DNA of 64,000 nucleotides from Gemmataceae bacterium (GTDB lineage Bacteria; Planctomycetota; Planctomycetia; Gemmatales; Gemmataceae). The notes under the pieces are model-generated. The model was not told where the DNA came from, made no database searches, and saw only the letters and a list, made by a program, of their open reading frames with translations. Shown piece by piece: positions 7,988 through 17,044 of this stretch. How positions within the stretch are numbered: position 1 is the stretch's first letter; each line of letters opens with the position of its first letter. The translations under genes and the position numbers were made by a program. The stretch lies in assembly GCA_022842245.1 (NCBI GenBank), contig JALHPZ010000001.1, positions 354,702 to 418,701 of the forward strand. The letters are read 5' to 3'.

Positions 7988-9931
7988 ATGGCGGAAGAGA
8001 AAATCATCGGGATCGACCTCGGCACGACCAACTCCGTGGTCGCGGTCATGGAAGGCAACGAAGTCAAAGTCATTGCCAACCAGGAAGGCAACCGGATCAC
8101 GCCCAGCATCGTCGCCTTCGCGAAGGACGGCAACCGCCTCGTCGGCGACCCGGCCAAGCGGCAGGCGATCACCAACCCCGCGCGCACCATCTACTCGATC
8201 AAGCGCTTCATGGGCCGCCGGCACTACGAAGTCGAGAGCGAAGAGAAGCTCGTCCCCTACAAGATCACCGGCGGAAAAGACGACCTCGTGAAGGTGGACA
8301 TCGACGGCAAGGCCTACACGCCGCCGGAAATCTCCGCCATGATCCTCCGCAAGCTCAAGGAGGCCGCCGAAGCCTACCTCGGCCACACCGTGCGCAAGGC
8401 GGTCATCACCGTTCCGGCGTACTTCAACGACAGCCAGCGCCAGGCGACCATCGACGCGGCCGCCGTCGCCGGCTTCGACACCGAGTGGGACGTCGACAAC
8501 CCGAAGACCGGCAAAAAGGACAAGCAGCGGATGCGCATCATCAACGAGCCGACCGCGGCCTCGTTGGCGTACGCCATGGACAAGAAGAAGGACCAGACCA
8601 TCGCGGTCTTCGACCTCGGCGGCGGTACCTTCGACGTCTCCGTTCTCGAAGTCGGTGAAGACGGCGTCTTCGATGTGAAGTCCACGAACGGCGACACCCA
8701 CCTCGGCGGCGACGATTTCGACGAAGTCCTCATCGACTTCATCGCCGGCGAATTCAAGAAGGAACACGGCATCGATCTTCGCAAGGACCAGATGGCCCTC
8801 CAGCGGTTGAAGGAGGCGGCCGAACGCGCCAAAAAGGATCTCTCGCAGCAGACCAGCACCGACGTGAACCTGCCGTTCATCACGGCCGACGCGAGCGGAC
8901 CGAAACACCTAATGCTGACCATCACGCGCAACCAGTTCGAGCGGATGGTGGAGCACCTCATCGAGCGCTGCAAGAAGCCCGTCCTGCAGGCCCTGCAGGA
9001 CGCCGGCAAGAAGCCGTCGGATATTGGCGAGATCGTCATGGTCGGCGGCATGACCCGGATGCCCCGCGTGCAGCAGTTGGTGAAGGAGATCTTCGGCAAG
9101 GAAGGCCACAAGGGCGTGAACCCCGACGAAGTCGTCGCCATCGGTGCGGCGATCCTCGGCTCGCAACTCCTGCTCGGGGCGAAGTCCGATCTGCTCCTCC
9201 TCGACGTGACCCCGCTTTCGCTCGGCCTCGAGACCCTCGGCGGCATCCTCGACGTGCTCATCCCCAAGAACACGACCATCCCGAAGACCATCGAGAAGGT
9301 TTACAGCACGGCGTCCGACAACCAGCCTTCGGTGCTCATCGAGGTGTATCAGGGCGAACGGCCGATGAGCCGCGACAACAAAAAGATCGGTGAGTTCCAC
9401 CTGGACGGCATTCCGCCGGCACCCCGCGGCACCCCGCAGATTCAGGTGAAATTCGACATCGACGCCAACGGCATCCTGAACGTGTCCGCCAAGGACCTCG
9501 GCACGGGCAAGGAAAACCAGATCCGCATCACGAACTCCAGCGGCATCGACAAGGACGAAGTGGAGCGGATGCGCCGCGACGCCGAGGCGCACGCCGAAGA
9601 GGACAAGGCCAAGCGCGAACTGGCGGATGCCCGCAACGAGGCGGACAACAAGGTCTTCCAACTCGAGAAGCTCTTCAAGGACAGCGGCGACAAGATCACC
9701 GCGGCCGACAAGGCGCCGATCGAGAAAGCGATCGAGAAGGTGAAGGGCCTGAAGGACGGCACCGACCTCGCGGCGCTGAAGTCGGCCGTGGCGGAACTGG
9801 ATACGGTGGCGCAGGCCATGGCGCAGCACCTGTACAAGGCCGCCGGCACCGGCGCGGCGACACCAAGCGGCGAGCCGGAGAAGAAAGCCGGCGATGATGT
9901 CGTCGACGCCGAGTACGAAGTGAAAAAGTAA
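7988..9931 (+). CDS. dnaK: Chaperone DnaK (Hsp70)
   Basis: 647 residues from ATG 7988, preceded by GGAG about 10 bases upstream; an in-frame ATG at 7973 would add five residues. It is the ATP-dependent folding chaperone of the cytoplasm, working with DnaJ and GrpE. The ATPase domain opens with [11 protein letters not shown], has [11 protein letters not shown] (phosphate 2 loop) near 207 and GGMTRMP near 355. The hydrophobic linker [14 protein letters not shown] leads to the substrate domain, and the C-terminus ends in DAEYEVKK, close to the usual DnaJ/EEVD-like tail. No grpE, dnaJ or hrcA is adjacent. Confidence 0.97.
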   Translation: MAEEKIIGIDLGTTNSVVAVMEGNEVKVIANQEGNRITPSIVAFAKDGNRLVGDPAKRQAITNPARTIYSIKRFMGRRHYEVESEEKLVPYKITGGKDDLVKVDIDGKAYTPPEISAMILRKLKEAAEAYLGHTVRKAVITVPAYFNDSQRQATIDAAAVAGFDTEWDVDNPKTGKKDKQRMRIINEPTAASLAYAMDKKKDQTIAVFDLGGGTFDVSVLEVGEDGVFDVKSTNGDTHLGGDDFDEVLIDFIAGEFKKEHGIDLRKDQMALQRLKEAAERAKKDLSQQTSTDVNLPFITADASGPKHLMLTITRNQFERMVEHLIERCKKPVLQALQDAGKKPSDIGEIVMVGGMTRMPRVQQLVKEIFGKEGHKGVNPDEVVAIGAAILGSQLLLGAKSDLLLLDVTPLSLGLETLGGILDVLIPKNTTIPKTIEKVYSTASDNQPSVLIEVYQGERPMSRDNKKIGEFHLDGIPPAPRGTPQIQVKFDIDANGILNVSAKDLGTGKENQIRITNSSGIDKDEVERMRRDAEAHAEEDKAKRELADARNEADNKVFQLEKLFKDSGDKITAADKAPIEKAIEKVKGLKDGTDLAALKSAVAELDTVAQAMAQHLYKAAGTGAATPSGEPEKKAGDDVVDAEYEVKK

Positions 9932-9948
9932 ACGACCCGATTCTGCGG

Positions 9949-9980
9949 CCGGCCGGGGCGAATGCCCCGGCCGGTTTCAT
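9949..9980. terminator. Shared terminator between convergent dnaK and methyltransferase gene
   Basis: A perfect 11-bp stem CCGGCCGGGGC (9949-9959) / GCCCCGGCCGG (9964-9974) with a 4-base loop, followed by TTTCATTT. It lies between the stop of dnaK and the stop of the minus-strand gene, so it can serve both directions. Confidence 0.8.
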
Positions 9981-9981
9981 T

Positions 9982-11097
9982 TCACGCCTTTCGCAGCACG
10001 GCCAGGTCCTGATTGCCGATCGCGCAGTGGCGAATCGCGAGAATTTCGAATCGTCGGCCCCATTCCCGCCGGATGTATTCCTCCGTGTGAAAGGTGTCGC
10101 GGTAGTAATCGGCTTCGGCGAGGGCCGCGTCATAGAGTCCGTTCGGTTGGTCGCAGAACCCGTGCCGACGCAGCACCGCGTACCGCTCCCCCGTGATCCC
10201 GGACCACGGCAAACTGGCCTCGCCGTGGAAAGTCAGTAACGCCAGTCCACCGGGTCGCAGGATACGATGAAGCTCGTCCAACCAACGGAACTGGTCATCC
10301 TCGCGCAGATGCGTCAACACCGAGATACCGTACAAGAGGTCGAAACTCGCGGTGGCGAACGCCGAAGGCGGCCTGAGGGATAGTTCCGACCATGTCCCGT
10401 TCGGCAGATTCCGCCGACACCACGCGATGTTGTCCGCATCGACATCCGCTCCGGTTACCGATAATCCGGAGACATTCAGGAAGTGGCGTGCGACGCGCCC
10501 GCAGCCGCACCCCCAATCCAGAACGCGCGGAAAAGCCTCGATGGACTGCCCCGTTGAATTTTCCACGGCAGCGGACAGCGATCGAAAACTCATCCAGCCG
10601 CCGTAGCGGAAGTTGAACTCCGCGGCCGAACCGACCACGCGTACGGTCCGTTGGGGGTCCGGCATGGGGCCCCAACGCTCGACAGCGGGAAATTCCAGGG
10701 GCCGATAGTCGTCCCCCAACGGGGCGCCGGTACGACGATCGAAGGCTTCGACGACGATGTCGCCCGAAAGGGTTTGGGAACCGGTCAGCGTGAATCCGCT
10801 CTCGCGGGCGCCGGGAGCGAAGGGCAATTTCGCGGCCACTTCCGGTTGGGGATACGGGAAGACCGTTTCCTCCGGGATCCGCCCATTGACACGAAATCCG
10901 ACGTGCGGCCGCCGGTTCGCCTCGATTGCAAGCCATCCGCTGATGTGAAACCGGTCCGGAGTGACCTCGCAATAACCCAGACACCATTTTTGGCAATACG
11001 ATTGCCAAGCTCCGATCAGATCCGGGCCCGGCAATGGTCGAATCCGACGGTACGCATTGCGGAGCCGGTAGGGCACCAGCGATTTCAACAGATGCAT
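9982..11097 (-). CDS. Class I SAM-dependent methyltransferase
   Basis: About 371 residues from ATG 11097; ATG 11124 is an alternative that adds nine residues. The frame extends to 11310 but that part would overlap accD. The N-terminal half, with phrases like FRVNGRIP and FTLTGSQTLSGDIVVEAFDRRTG, is an all-beta accessory domain. The methyltransferase core starts with VLDWGCGCGRVARH (SAM motif I), has TGADVDADNI (acidic loop) and SFDLLYGISVLTHL (motif IV region). Many such enzymes modify glycans or are part of surface polysaccharide clusters; the substrate here is unknown. It is transcribed away from accD. Confidence 0.75.
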   Translation of the reverse strand: MHLLKSLVPYRLRNAYRRIRPLPGPDLIGAWQSYCQKWCLGYCEVTPDRFHISGWLAIEANRRPHVGFRVNGRIPEETVFPYPQPEVAAKLPFAPGARESGFTLTGSQTLSGDIVVEAFDRRTGAPLGDDYRPLEFPAVERWGPMPDPQRTVRVVGSAAEFNFRYGGWMSFRSLSAAVENSTGQSIEAFPRVLDWGCGCGRVARHFLNVSGLSVTGADVDADNIAWCRRNLPNGTWSELSLRPPSAFATASFDLLYGISVLTHLREDDQFRWLDELHRILRPGGLALLTFHGEASLPWSGITGERYAVLRRHGFCDQPNGLYDAALAEADYYRDTFHTEEYIRREWGRRFEILAIRHCAIGNQDLAVLRKA

Positions 11098-11227
11098 GTT
11101 CGTTTCTCGCTGTGGCTTTCCCATCCGATCCGATGGCGGAATCGGACGAAAATAGTACAATTTCGCCGTCACGGTCAATTGCGGCTTCCTGCCGCGAGTT
11201 ATGGTGCCACACGGTGGCCTGGGGTTC

Positions 11228-12049
11228 ATGTCCGCCAACGACTCGCTCAAACGCGGCGTTCCCGAAGGGCTTTGGATCAAGTGCCCTTCCTGCAAGGCCA
11301 TGCTCTTCAAAAAAGATGTCGAGCGGAACCTGAACGTGTGCGATCAGTGCCAGCACCACTTCACCACGTCGGCGGCCGATCGGATCGCGCAGTTGCTGGA
11401 CGAGAACACGTTCGAGGAGTGGGACACCGACCTGAAGCCGGTGGACGCGCTCGGCTTCGTGGACAATGTTCCCTACTCCAAGCGGATTGTCGACCAGCAG
11501 AAGAAGACAGGTCTCAACGATGCGTCTGTGACAGGGCAAGGATTCATCCGGGGCCGCGGCGTCGTCATCGGCATCACCGACTTCGCCTTCATGGCCGGCA
11601 GCATGGGTAGCGTCGTCGGCGAAAAGCTCGCCCGCGCCGCCGAGCGCGCCACCGAACTTCGCGTGCCGCTCATCTTCGTTTCCGGCTCCGGCGGCGGTGC
11701 CCGCATGCAGGAAGGGATCCTCTCCCTCATGCAAATGGCGAAGGTGTCCGCCGCGCTCGCCCGCTACGACTCCGCCGGCGGCCTCTACATCTGCGTGCTC
11801 ACAAACCCGACAATGGGCGGCGTCGCCGCGAGTTGGGCCTTCCAGGGCGACATCACGCTAGCCGAACCGAAGGCCATGATCGGTTTCGCCGGTGCCCGCA
11901 CCATCAAGAACACCATTCGCATCGAACTGCCCGACGGCTTCCAGACGAGCGAATTCCTCCTCAAACACGGATTCGTCGACCGGATCGTCCACCGCAAGGA
12001 TCTGCGCACCGAACTGGCGCAGCTCATCGACTACTGCGACATGAAGTGA
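11228..12049 (+). CDS. accD: Acetyl-CoA carboxylase carboxyltransferase subunit beta
   Basis: 273 residues from ATG 11228. It forms, with AccA, the carboxyltransferase that moves CO2 from biotin to acetyl-CoA to give malonyl-CoA for fatty acid synthesis. The N-terminal zinc ribbon is complete (CPSC followed by CDQC 15 residues later). The crotonase-type core has [19 protein letters not shown], which forms the oxyanion holes, and [12 protein letters not shown]. The frame is open upstream to 11201, but the chosen start gives the usual N-terminus. accA is not in the window, as is common when the subunits are unlinked. Confidence 0.95.
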   Translation: MSANDSLKRGVPEGLWIKCPSCKAMLFKKDVERNLNVCDQCQHHFTTSAADRIAQLLDENTFEEWDTDLKPVDALGFVDNVPYSKRIVDQQKKTGLNDASVTGQGFIRGRGVVIGITDFAFMAGSMGSVVGEKLARAAERATELRVPLIFVSGSGGGARMQEGILSLMQMAKVSAALARYDSAGGLYICVLTNPTMGGVAASWAFQGDITLAEPKAMIGFAGARTIKNTIRIELPDGFQTSEFLLKHGFVDRIVHRKDLRTELAQLIDYCDMK

Positions 12050-12125
12050 CCGGTCACCCCGGCCGCGCTTGCGGTCTGGCGGGAGCCGGATTATCGTGTA
12101 GCTATCCCGCCGCCGGAACTCCTCC

Positions 12126-14294
12126 ATGCGCAGCCTGTCCGTACTCTTGTTGTTTGCGATCGCCGTTCGAGCCGACGAGAAGCCGCGCGAACCGGCCATC
12201 ACCGCGGAGGATCGCGCCCACTGGTCGTACGTGAAGCCGGTCCGGTCCGACAAGCATTCCACGATCGACGGTTTCATCCGCGGGAAACTCGCCGAGAAGA
12301 AACTGGACCTTTCGCCCGAGGCGGACAAGCTCACGCTGATCCGGCGCGTCTCCTTCGACCTCACCGGCCTGCCGCCGACCATCGCCGAGATCAACGCCTT
12401 CGTCCAGGACACCTCCGCGAACGCCTACGAGAAGGTCGTCGATCGTCTGCTGGCCAGCCCGCACTTCGGCGAGCGCTGGGCGCAGCACTGGCTGGATGCC
12501 GTCCGCTTTGCCGAATCCAACGGCTACGAACTGGATGCCGACCGCCCCCACGCCTGGCGCTACCGCGACTATGTCGTGAAGAGCTTCAACGACGACAAGC
12601 CGTACAAGACCTTCCTCCGCGAACAGATCGCCGGGGATGAACTCGCCGCCGGCAAGGATCCGCGAACGGTGGCCGAACTCTTGATCGCCACCGGCATGCA
12701 CCGCTGCGGGCCGTCGCACATGGTCAGCGGCAACCTCGACAAGGAAATGATCCGCCAGGAATATCTCACGGAGATGGTCAACGGCATCGGTTCGGCCGTG
12801 CTCGGCATCACGCTCGGCTGCGCCCGCTGCCACAACCACAAGACCGATCCGATCTCGACGGCCGACTACTACCGTGTGCAGGCGTTCTTCGCCGCCGCGA
12901 AATATACGGAAGTGAGCCTGGCCACGAACGAGGAGAAGGCCGCGTACGACAAGGCGAAAGCCGAAATCGCCCGGCGCCTCGCCCCGATCAAGAAGCAGAT
13001 CGAGGCGATCGACGCACCGGTGCGGGCCAAGGTGACTGCCGCGAAGCGGGCCGCACTTGCACCGAAATACCGCGAAGCGCTGGACACCGACTCGAAGAAA
13101 CGGACTCCCGAGCAGCAGAAGCTCGTGAAGGACATCCAGCCCGTCATCAAGGTGTCGTGGGACGACGTGCTGAACGCGATGCCTCCGGCCGAGAAGGCGA
13201 AACGGGACGCCCTGCGCCAGCAACAATTCGCGATCGAAGCGGACGCGCCGACACTTCCTCCCGCGACATGGTCGATCGCCGACGAACCGAAGCGGCCGAT
13301 CACCTACATCCGCCCCCGCGGCGATTGGGCAAAGCAAGGTTCCGTCGTGACGATGAACGTCCCCCGCGTCCTCGCGCCGGAGAGCTACGAACCAAAGTCC
13401 CGTATCGAGTTCGCCGACTGGCTCACCTCGAACGACCAGCCACTCACCGCCCGCGTGATCGTCAACCGACTCTGGCACCACTATTTCGGCCGGGGCATCG
13501 TCCGCACCGTCGCCGACTTCGGCCTCACCGGCGAGAAGCCCACACACCCGGAACTTCTCGATTGGCTTGCCGTCGACCTCATGCAAAACGAATGGAAGCT
13601 CAAACGCATCCACAAACTGATCGTCATGTCGAAGACGTATCGGCAATCGTCCGATGGGAAACCGAACGCGGCCGATCCCGATAACCGTCTGCTTGGAAAA
13701 CAGAACCGCAAGCGCCTCGAAGCCGAGGCGATCCGTGATGCGATGCTCGCCGCCAGCGGGGAACTCAATCGCGCCGTCGGCGGCCCCGGCGTCCGCGTGC
13801 CGCTCGAACCCGAGGTGTACGACCTCATCTTCACGGAAGGGGAGCCTGACGGGCTTTGGACCGTCACCAAGGACCCGAAGCAGCACGTCCGACGCTCGAT
13901 CTACCTGTTCGCCAAGCGCAATGTCCGCCTGCCCTTGTTCGAAGCGTTCGACCAGCCCGACACGCTGACGCCCTGCACGGGTCGCAACGTCAGCACCTTC
14001 GCCCCGCAGGCGCTCATCCTCATGAACGGCCCCTTCGCGCGCGACCGCAGCCTCGCGCTGGCGACGGCACTAATGGCCGATTCGAAGGACGAGGCTGCGT
14101 GGCTGAATTCCCTTTATCGCCGCGCGATCGGCCGTACGCCGACACCGGCGGAACATGCGACGCTTGCAGAGTTCTTGAAGGTCCAAACGGTTGACGCGAT
14201 GTCGCGGATGCCAGCCGACGCGGCTGCTCGTACCGCCCTCGCAGACGCTTGCCGGGCCGTGTTGAATTCGAACGAGTTCGTCTATCTGAAGTGA
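12126..14294 (+). CDS. DUF1549 and DUF1553 (PSCyt2/PSD1) domain protein
   Basis: 722 residues with a short signal peptide (MRSLSVLLLFAIAVRA). It is one of the large exported families that are hallmark genes of planctomycetes. DUF1549 covers about 40-250: IDGFIRGKLAEKKL, RVSFDLTGLPP, FGERWAQHWLDAVRFAESNGYE, and the CxxCH motif CARCHNHK at 232-239, which can bind heme c. DUF1553 covers about 425-690 (RVIVNRLWHHYFGRGIV ... NPDNRLLGKQNRKRLEAEAIRD ... FNAPQALILMN-like end). The N-terminal PSCyt1 cytochrome domain often seen in longer members is missing. The role is unknown, thought to involve redox chemistry on polysaccharide degradation products. Confidence 0.9.
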   Translation: MRSLSVLLLFAIAVRADEKPREPAITAEDRAHWSYVKPVRSDKHSTIDGFIRGKLAEKKLDLSPEADKLTLIRRVSFDLTGLPPTIAEINAFVQDTSANAYEKVVDRLLASPHFGERWAQHWLDAVRFAESNGYELDADRPHAWRYRDYVVKSFNDDKPYKTFLREQIAGDELAAGKDPRTVAELLIATGMHRCGPSHMVSGNLDKEMIRQEYLTEMVNGIGSAVLGITLGCARCHNHKTDPISTADYYRVQAFFAAAKYTEVSLATNEEKAAYDKAKAEIARRLAPIKKQIEAIDAPVRAKVTAAKRAALAPKYREALDTDSKKRTPEQQKLVKDIQPVIKVSWDDVLNAMPPAEKAKRDALRQQQFAIEADAPTLPPATWSIADEPKRPITYIRPRGDWAKQGSVVTMNVPRVLAPESYEPKSRIEFADWLTSNDQPLTARVIVNRLWHHYFGRGIVRTVADFGLTGEKPTHPELLDWLAVDLMQNEWKLKRIHKLIVMSKTYRQSSDGKPNAADPDNRLLGKQNRKRLEAEAIRDAMLAASGELNRAVGGPGVRVPLEPEVYDLIFTEGEPDGLWTVTKDPKQHVRRSIYLFAKRNVRLPLFEAFDQPDTLTPCTGRNVSTFAPQALILMNGPFARDRSLALATALMADSKDEAAWLNSLYRRAIGRTPTPAEHATLAEFLKVQTVDAMSRMPADAAARTALADACRAVLNSNEFVYLK

Positions 14295-14304
14295 ATGAAG
14301 ATTC

Positions 14305-14327
14305 GGGCACTCGCCCCGCGAGTGCCC
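14305..14327. terminator. Hairpin between convergent genes
   Basis: A perfect 10-bp stem GGGCACTCGC (14305-14314) / GCGAGTGCCC (14318-14327) with a CCC loop. It lies between the stops of the DUF1549 gene and the heme-binding protein gene. It lacks a T tract, so it may act as a weak bidirectional terminator or an RNA-stabilising hairpin. Confidence 0.5.
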
Positions 14328-14343
14328 CACACTTCGGCCCCGG

Positions 14344-16974
14344 TCACTTCTTGAACATCGCGTGGTTGCGATCCCCGCGAGAAAGAAGGTATGCCATCAG
14401 GTCGAGGGCCTCTTCTTCCTTCAACACGTCCATGAGGCCGTTCGGCATCATCGAAGTTTTCGAGGGCTTCATGGATGCGATGTTGTTCCGGTTGATCGGC
14501 TTGAGATCGTTCGGGTTCAGCATGTCGGTGTTGACGTTGTAGTTGTCGCCGTTCAGGTTCACGATCCGGCCGGTCACCGTCGTGCCGTCCTCCAGTTCGA
14601 AGATCGTGGCGGCGTACTGGTCGCTGACTTCCTTGCTCGGATCGAGAATCGATTCGAGGAGGTCCTTCGGTCCGAAGCGGCCGGAGACGCCCGAGAGGTC
14701 GGGGCCGAATGCGGAACCGTCGTTGTCGTAGCGGTGGCAGCCGAAGCAGCGGGCCTCGCTGAACATCTTGCGGCCGCGGTCGAAGTCGCGTCCGCCAGCC
14801 TTGATGGCGGCTTCGAGTTTGGGAGCCAGTTCGTCGAGCGTCCACTTCTTCACGACGGCGCGGGCCGGGCCGACCGGCGGACCCTGCGGGCCGGCCTTCG
14901 ATTCATCCAGCAGTTTCGCGATCGCGTCCCGCTCGCCGGGCTGCAGCGTCTTCTCGAAGTCCTCGCGCATGATCCGCAGGAAGCCCGACAGGCTGTTCCC
15001 GCCGCGGAAGTTATTCGCACGCACCAGCCACTCGGCGTAACCCTTCCGCAGTTCGGGCGTCCAGCCGGTCTTCAGCACGCGCAGGGCACGGGCGTATTCC
15101 ATCTGCTCTTCCTGCGTCGGCGCGTTCGCGATCAGCTTCAGGCCCCACTCGGCCGCCATCGGGTGCGCGAGGTAGACGAAGACCTGGAACAGTTCGCCGT
15201 CGACGTAGCGGTTCTTCGTGGGGAACGCCGGCTCGAACTTCGCGAACCAGGCCTTCTTCTCCTCCTCGGTCGGCGGACCGAAGCGGTTGAAGAGGACATG
15301 GTAGACGCGGATCATGTCGAGCTTCTGCTCGTCGGTCAGCTTCGCGAAATCGATGCGGCCGAGCGCCGCGAGAATCTTGCCGCGCAGCTCGGGATCGGGC
15401 TTCGGGCTGTCCGGCTTCGCGTGCTGCGGGCACGGGGCCGAGACTCGGGCGAGTGCGAGCATGCCATGAATCCCAGCGATGGGGTCAGTAGCCGAGAGAA
15501 CTTCGTTCGCCCAAAGGGCCACAGGCTGATGTTCCAACGCCACACGTGCAGCAAATCGAATGGAACGATCGACAACTGTCCTCGAATCTAGGATGCCAAC
15601 AAGTCCGGTAATCTCTTTCTCGCCTGCTTTTTCTGTGTGGTATTTCTCGACTGCCTTTAGCTTTTGACTGAGAGGCATGCCTGAGGACCCGCCAAGCAAT
15701 GTACGTTCCCCAGGCTTCAATTCTAATTTTGGTTCTTCCTTTCCAACGTACGTCACGCGGTACAGCCCGCTCTGCACGCCGCGGCCGCCGACGGCGAAGT
15801 ACATCGCGCCGTCCGTCGGGTTGATCACCACGTCCGTCAGCGGCAGTGGCGTACCCGTGACGAACTCCTCGGCGACGGCTTCGTAGGTCGAGCCTTTCGG
15901 CTTCATGTGAACGGCGTACAGCTTGCCGTAGCTCCAGTCGCAGATGAAAAACGCGTCCTGGAACTTGGCCGGGAACTTCGCCCCGTAGCCGAAGCAGGTG
16001 CCGGTCGGCGAACCGGGGCCGATGTTCACGATGCCGGGAAGATTGTCCGGGTAGTAGGCGGGGTACTTGCCCGCGCCGTTGCGCCAGCCGAACTCGCTGC
16101 CGCTCGTGACGTGGCAGACGCGCGTGGGGCGGTACCACGGCGTGTTCATGTCCCATTCCATGTCGGCGTCGTAGGTGAAGAGTTCGCCGTCGTGGTTGTA
16201 GCCGGCGTCGAACTGGTTGCGGAAGCCGACGCTGAAGAGTTCGGAGTTCTTGCCGTTCTTGTCGACGTTGAGGATGAAACCGCCGGGCCCCATGACGCCG
16301 GCCATGAAGCCGCGGCCGTCGGGCATGCGCGGCAGCAGGTGGTCTTCACCCCAAACGGGCGGCACCTTCGTCGTGTCGTATTTCGGCAGTTTCGTCTGGT
16401 TGCCGCAGACGAGCGTGAGGCGCTTGCCGTCCGGGTGCGGCAGGATGGCGTGCGTGCCGTGCTCGCCGCCGGCGCCCTCGAAGGTCAGCAGTTCCTCGAC
16501 CTTGTCGAGCTGGTCGTCGTTCTTGCTGGAGGTAACGCGATAGAGGCCGGGCACGATCTTCGTGCCGCCGGGCATTGTCTTGCGGACGTTCGGCATCACG
16601 TAGAGCGCGTCGAACGCCCAGAGCAGCCCCTGCGCGCCGCCGATGTCGGCGGGGATGCGCTCGACCTTGGTCCCTTCGCTCGTTCCGATCGGCGGCACCG
16701 TGATCCGGTAGAGGAACCCGCCCTGATCGCTCGTGATCAGCCGGCCCTTCGGATCGACGCAGAGGTTCACCCACGAACCCTCCTGCGGCTTCGGCACGCT
16801 ATAGAGCAATTCGACCTTGAACCCCTTCGCGACCTTGAACGCCGCGGGATCGGCGGCGAAGGACGGCTTCGCGTTCTTCGGCGGTGCGGGCTTTTTCTTC
16901 TTATCCTGGCCATCGGAGACAGGCGCGAAACATAGCCCCGCAAGGAGCGGAAGCAGGAGGAGAGCGCGGCGCAT
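14344..16974 (-). CDS. PVC-type heme-binding CxxCH protein (membrane-bound dehydrogenase family)
   Basis: 876 residues with a signal peptide (MRRALLLLPLLAGLCFAPVSDG). Residues about 45-430 form a six-bladed glucose/sorbosone-dehydrogenase-like propeller (FKVELLYSVPKPQEGSWVNL, LPHPDGKRLTLVCGN, FDAGYNHDGELFTYDADME). The middle is helical, HEAT-like. The C-terminal cytochrome domain has the heme c site CFGCH near residue 744, followed by FGPDLSGVSGRF, the usual PVC heme-binding pattern, and ends in LDLMAYLLSRGD. Likely periplasmic sugar or alcohol oxidation with electron output through heme. About 300 bases in the middle (15480-15770) are visibly poorer in G+C than the rest. Confidence 0.88.
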   Translation of the reverse strand: MRRALLLLPLLAGLCFAPVSDGQDKKKKPAPPKNAKPSFAADPAAFKVAKGFKVELLYSVPKPQEGSWVNLCVDPKGRLITSDQGGFLYRITVPPIGTSEGTKVERIPADIGGAQGLLWAFDALYVMPNVRKTMPGGTKIVPGLYRVTSSKNDDQLDKVEELLTFEGAGGEHGTHAILPHPDGKRLTLVCGNQTKLPKYDTTKVPPVWGEDHLLPRMPDGRGFMAGVMGPGGFILNVDKNGKNSELFSVGFRNQFDAGYNHDGELFTYDADMEWDMNTPWYRPTRVCHVTSGSEFGWRNGAGKYPAYYPDNLPGIVNIGPGSPTGTCFGYGAKFPAKFQDAFFICDWSYGKLYAVHMKPKGSTYEAVAEEFVTGTPLPLTDVVINPTDGAMYFAVGGRGVQSGLYRVTYVGKEEPKLELKPGERTLLGGSSGMPLSQKLKAVEKYHTEKAGEKEITGLVGILDSRTVVDRSIRFAARVALEHQPVALWANEVLSATDPIAGIHGMLALARVSAPCPQHAKPDSPKPDPELRGKILAALGRIDFAKLTDEQKLDMIRVYHVLFNRFGPPTEEEKKAWFAKFEPAFPTKNRYVDGELFQVFVYLAHPMAAEWGLKLIANAPTQEEQMEYARALRVLKTGWTPELRKGYAEWLVRANNFRGGNSLSGFLRIMREDFEKTLQPGERDAIAKLLDESKAGPQGPPVGPARAVVKKWTLDELAPKLEAAIKAGGRDFDRGRKMFSEARCFGCHRYDNDGSAFGPDLSGVSGRFGPKDLLESILDPSKEVSDQYAATIFELEDGTTVTGRIVNLNGDNYNVNTDMLNPNDLKPINRNNIASMKPSKTSMMPNGLMDVLKEEEALDLMAYLLSRGDRNHAMFKK

Positions 16975-17044
16975 GCTGGGATCCCGAAAAAGGGGACACG
17001 GTGGAGTGGCAGTATAAGCGGCGGGCGCGCGGACGGCGAGCGGA

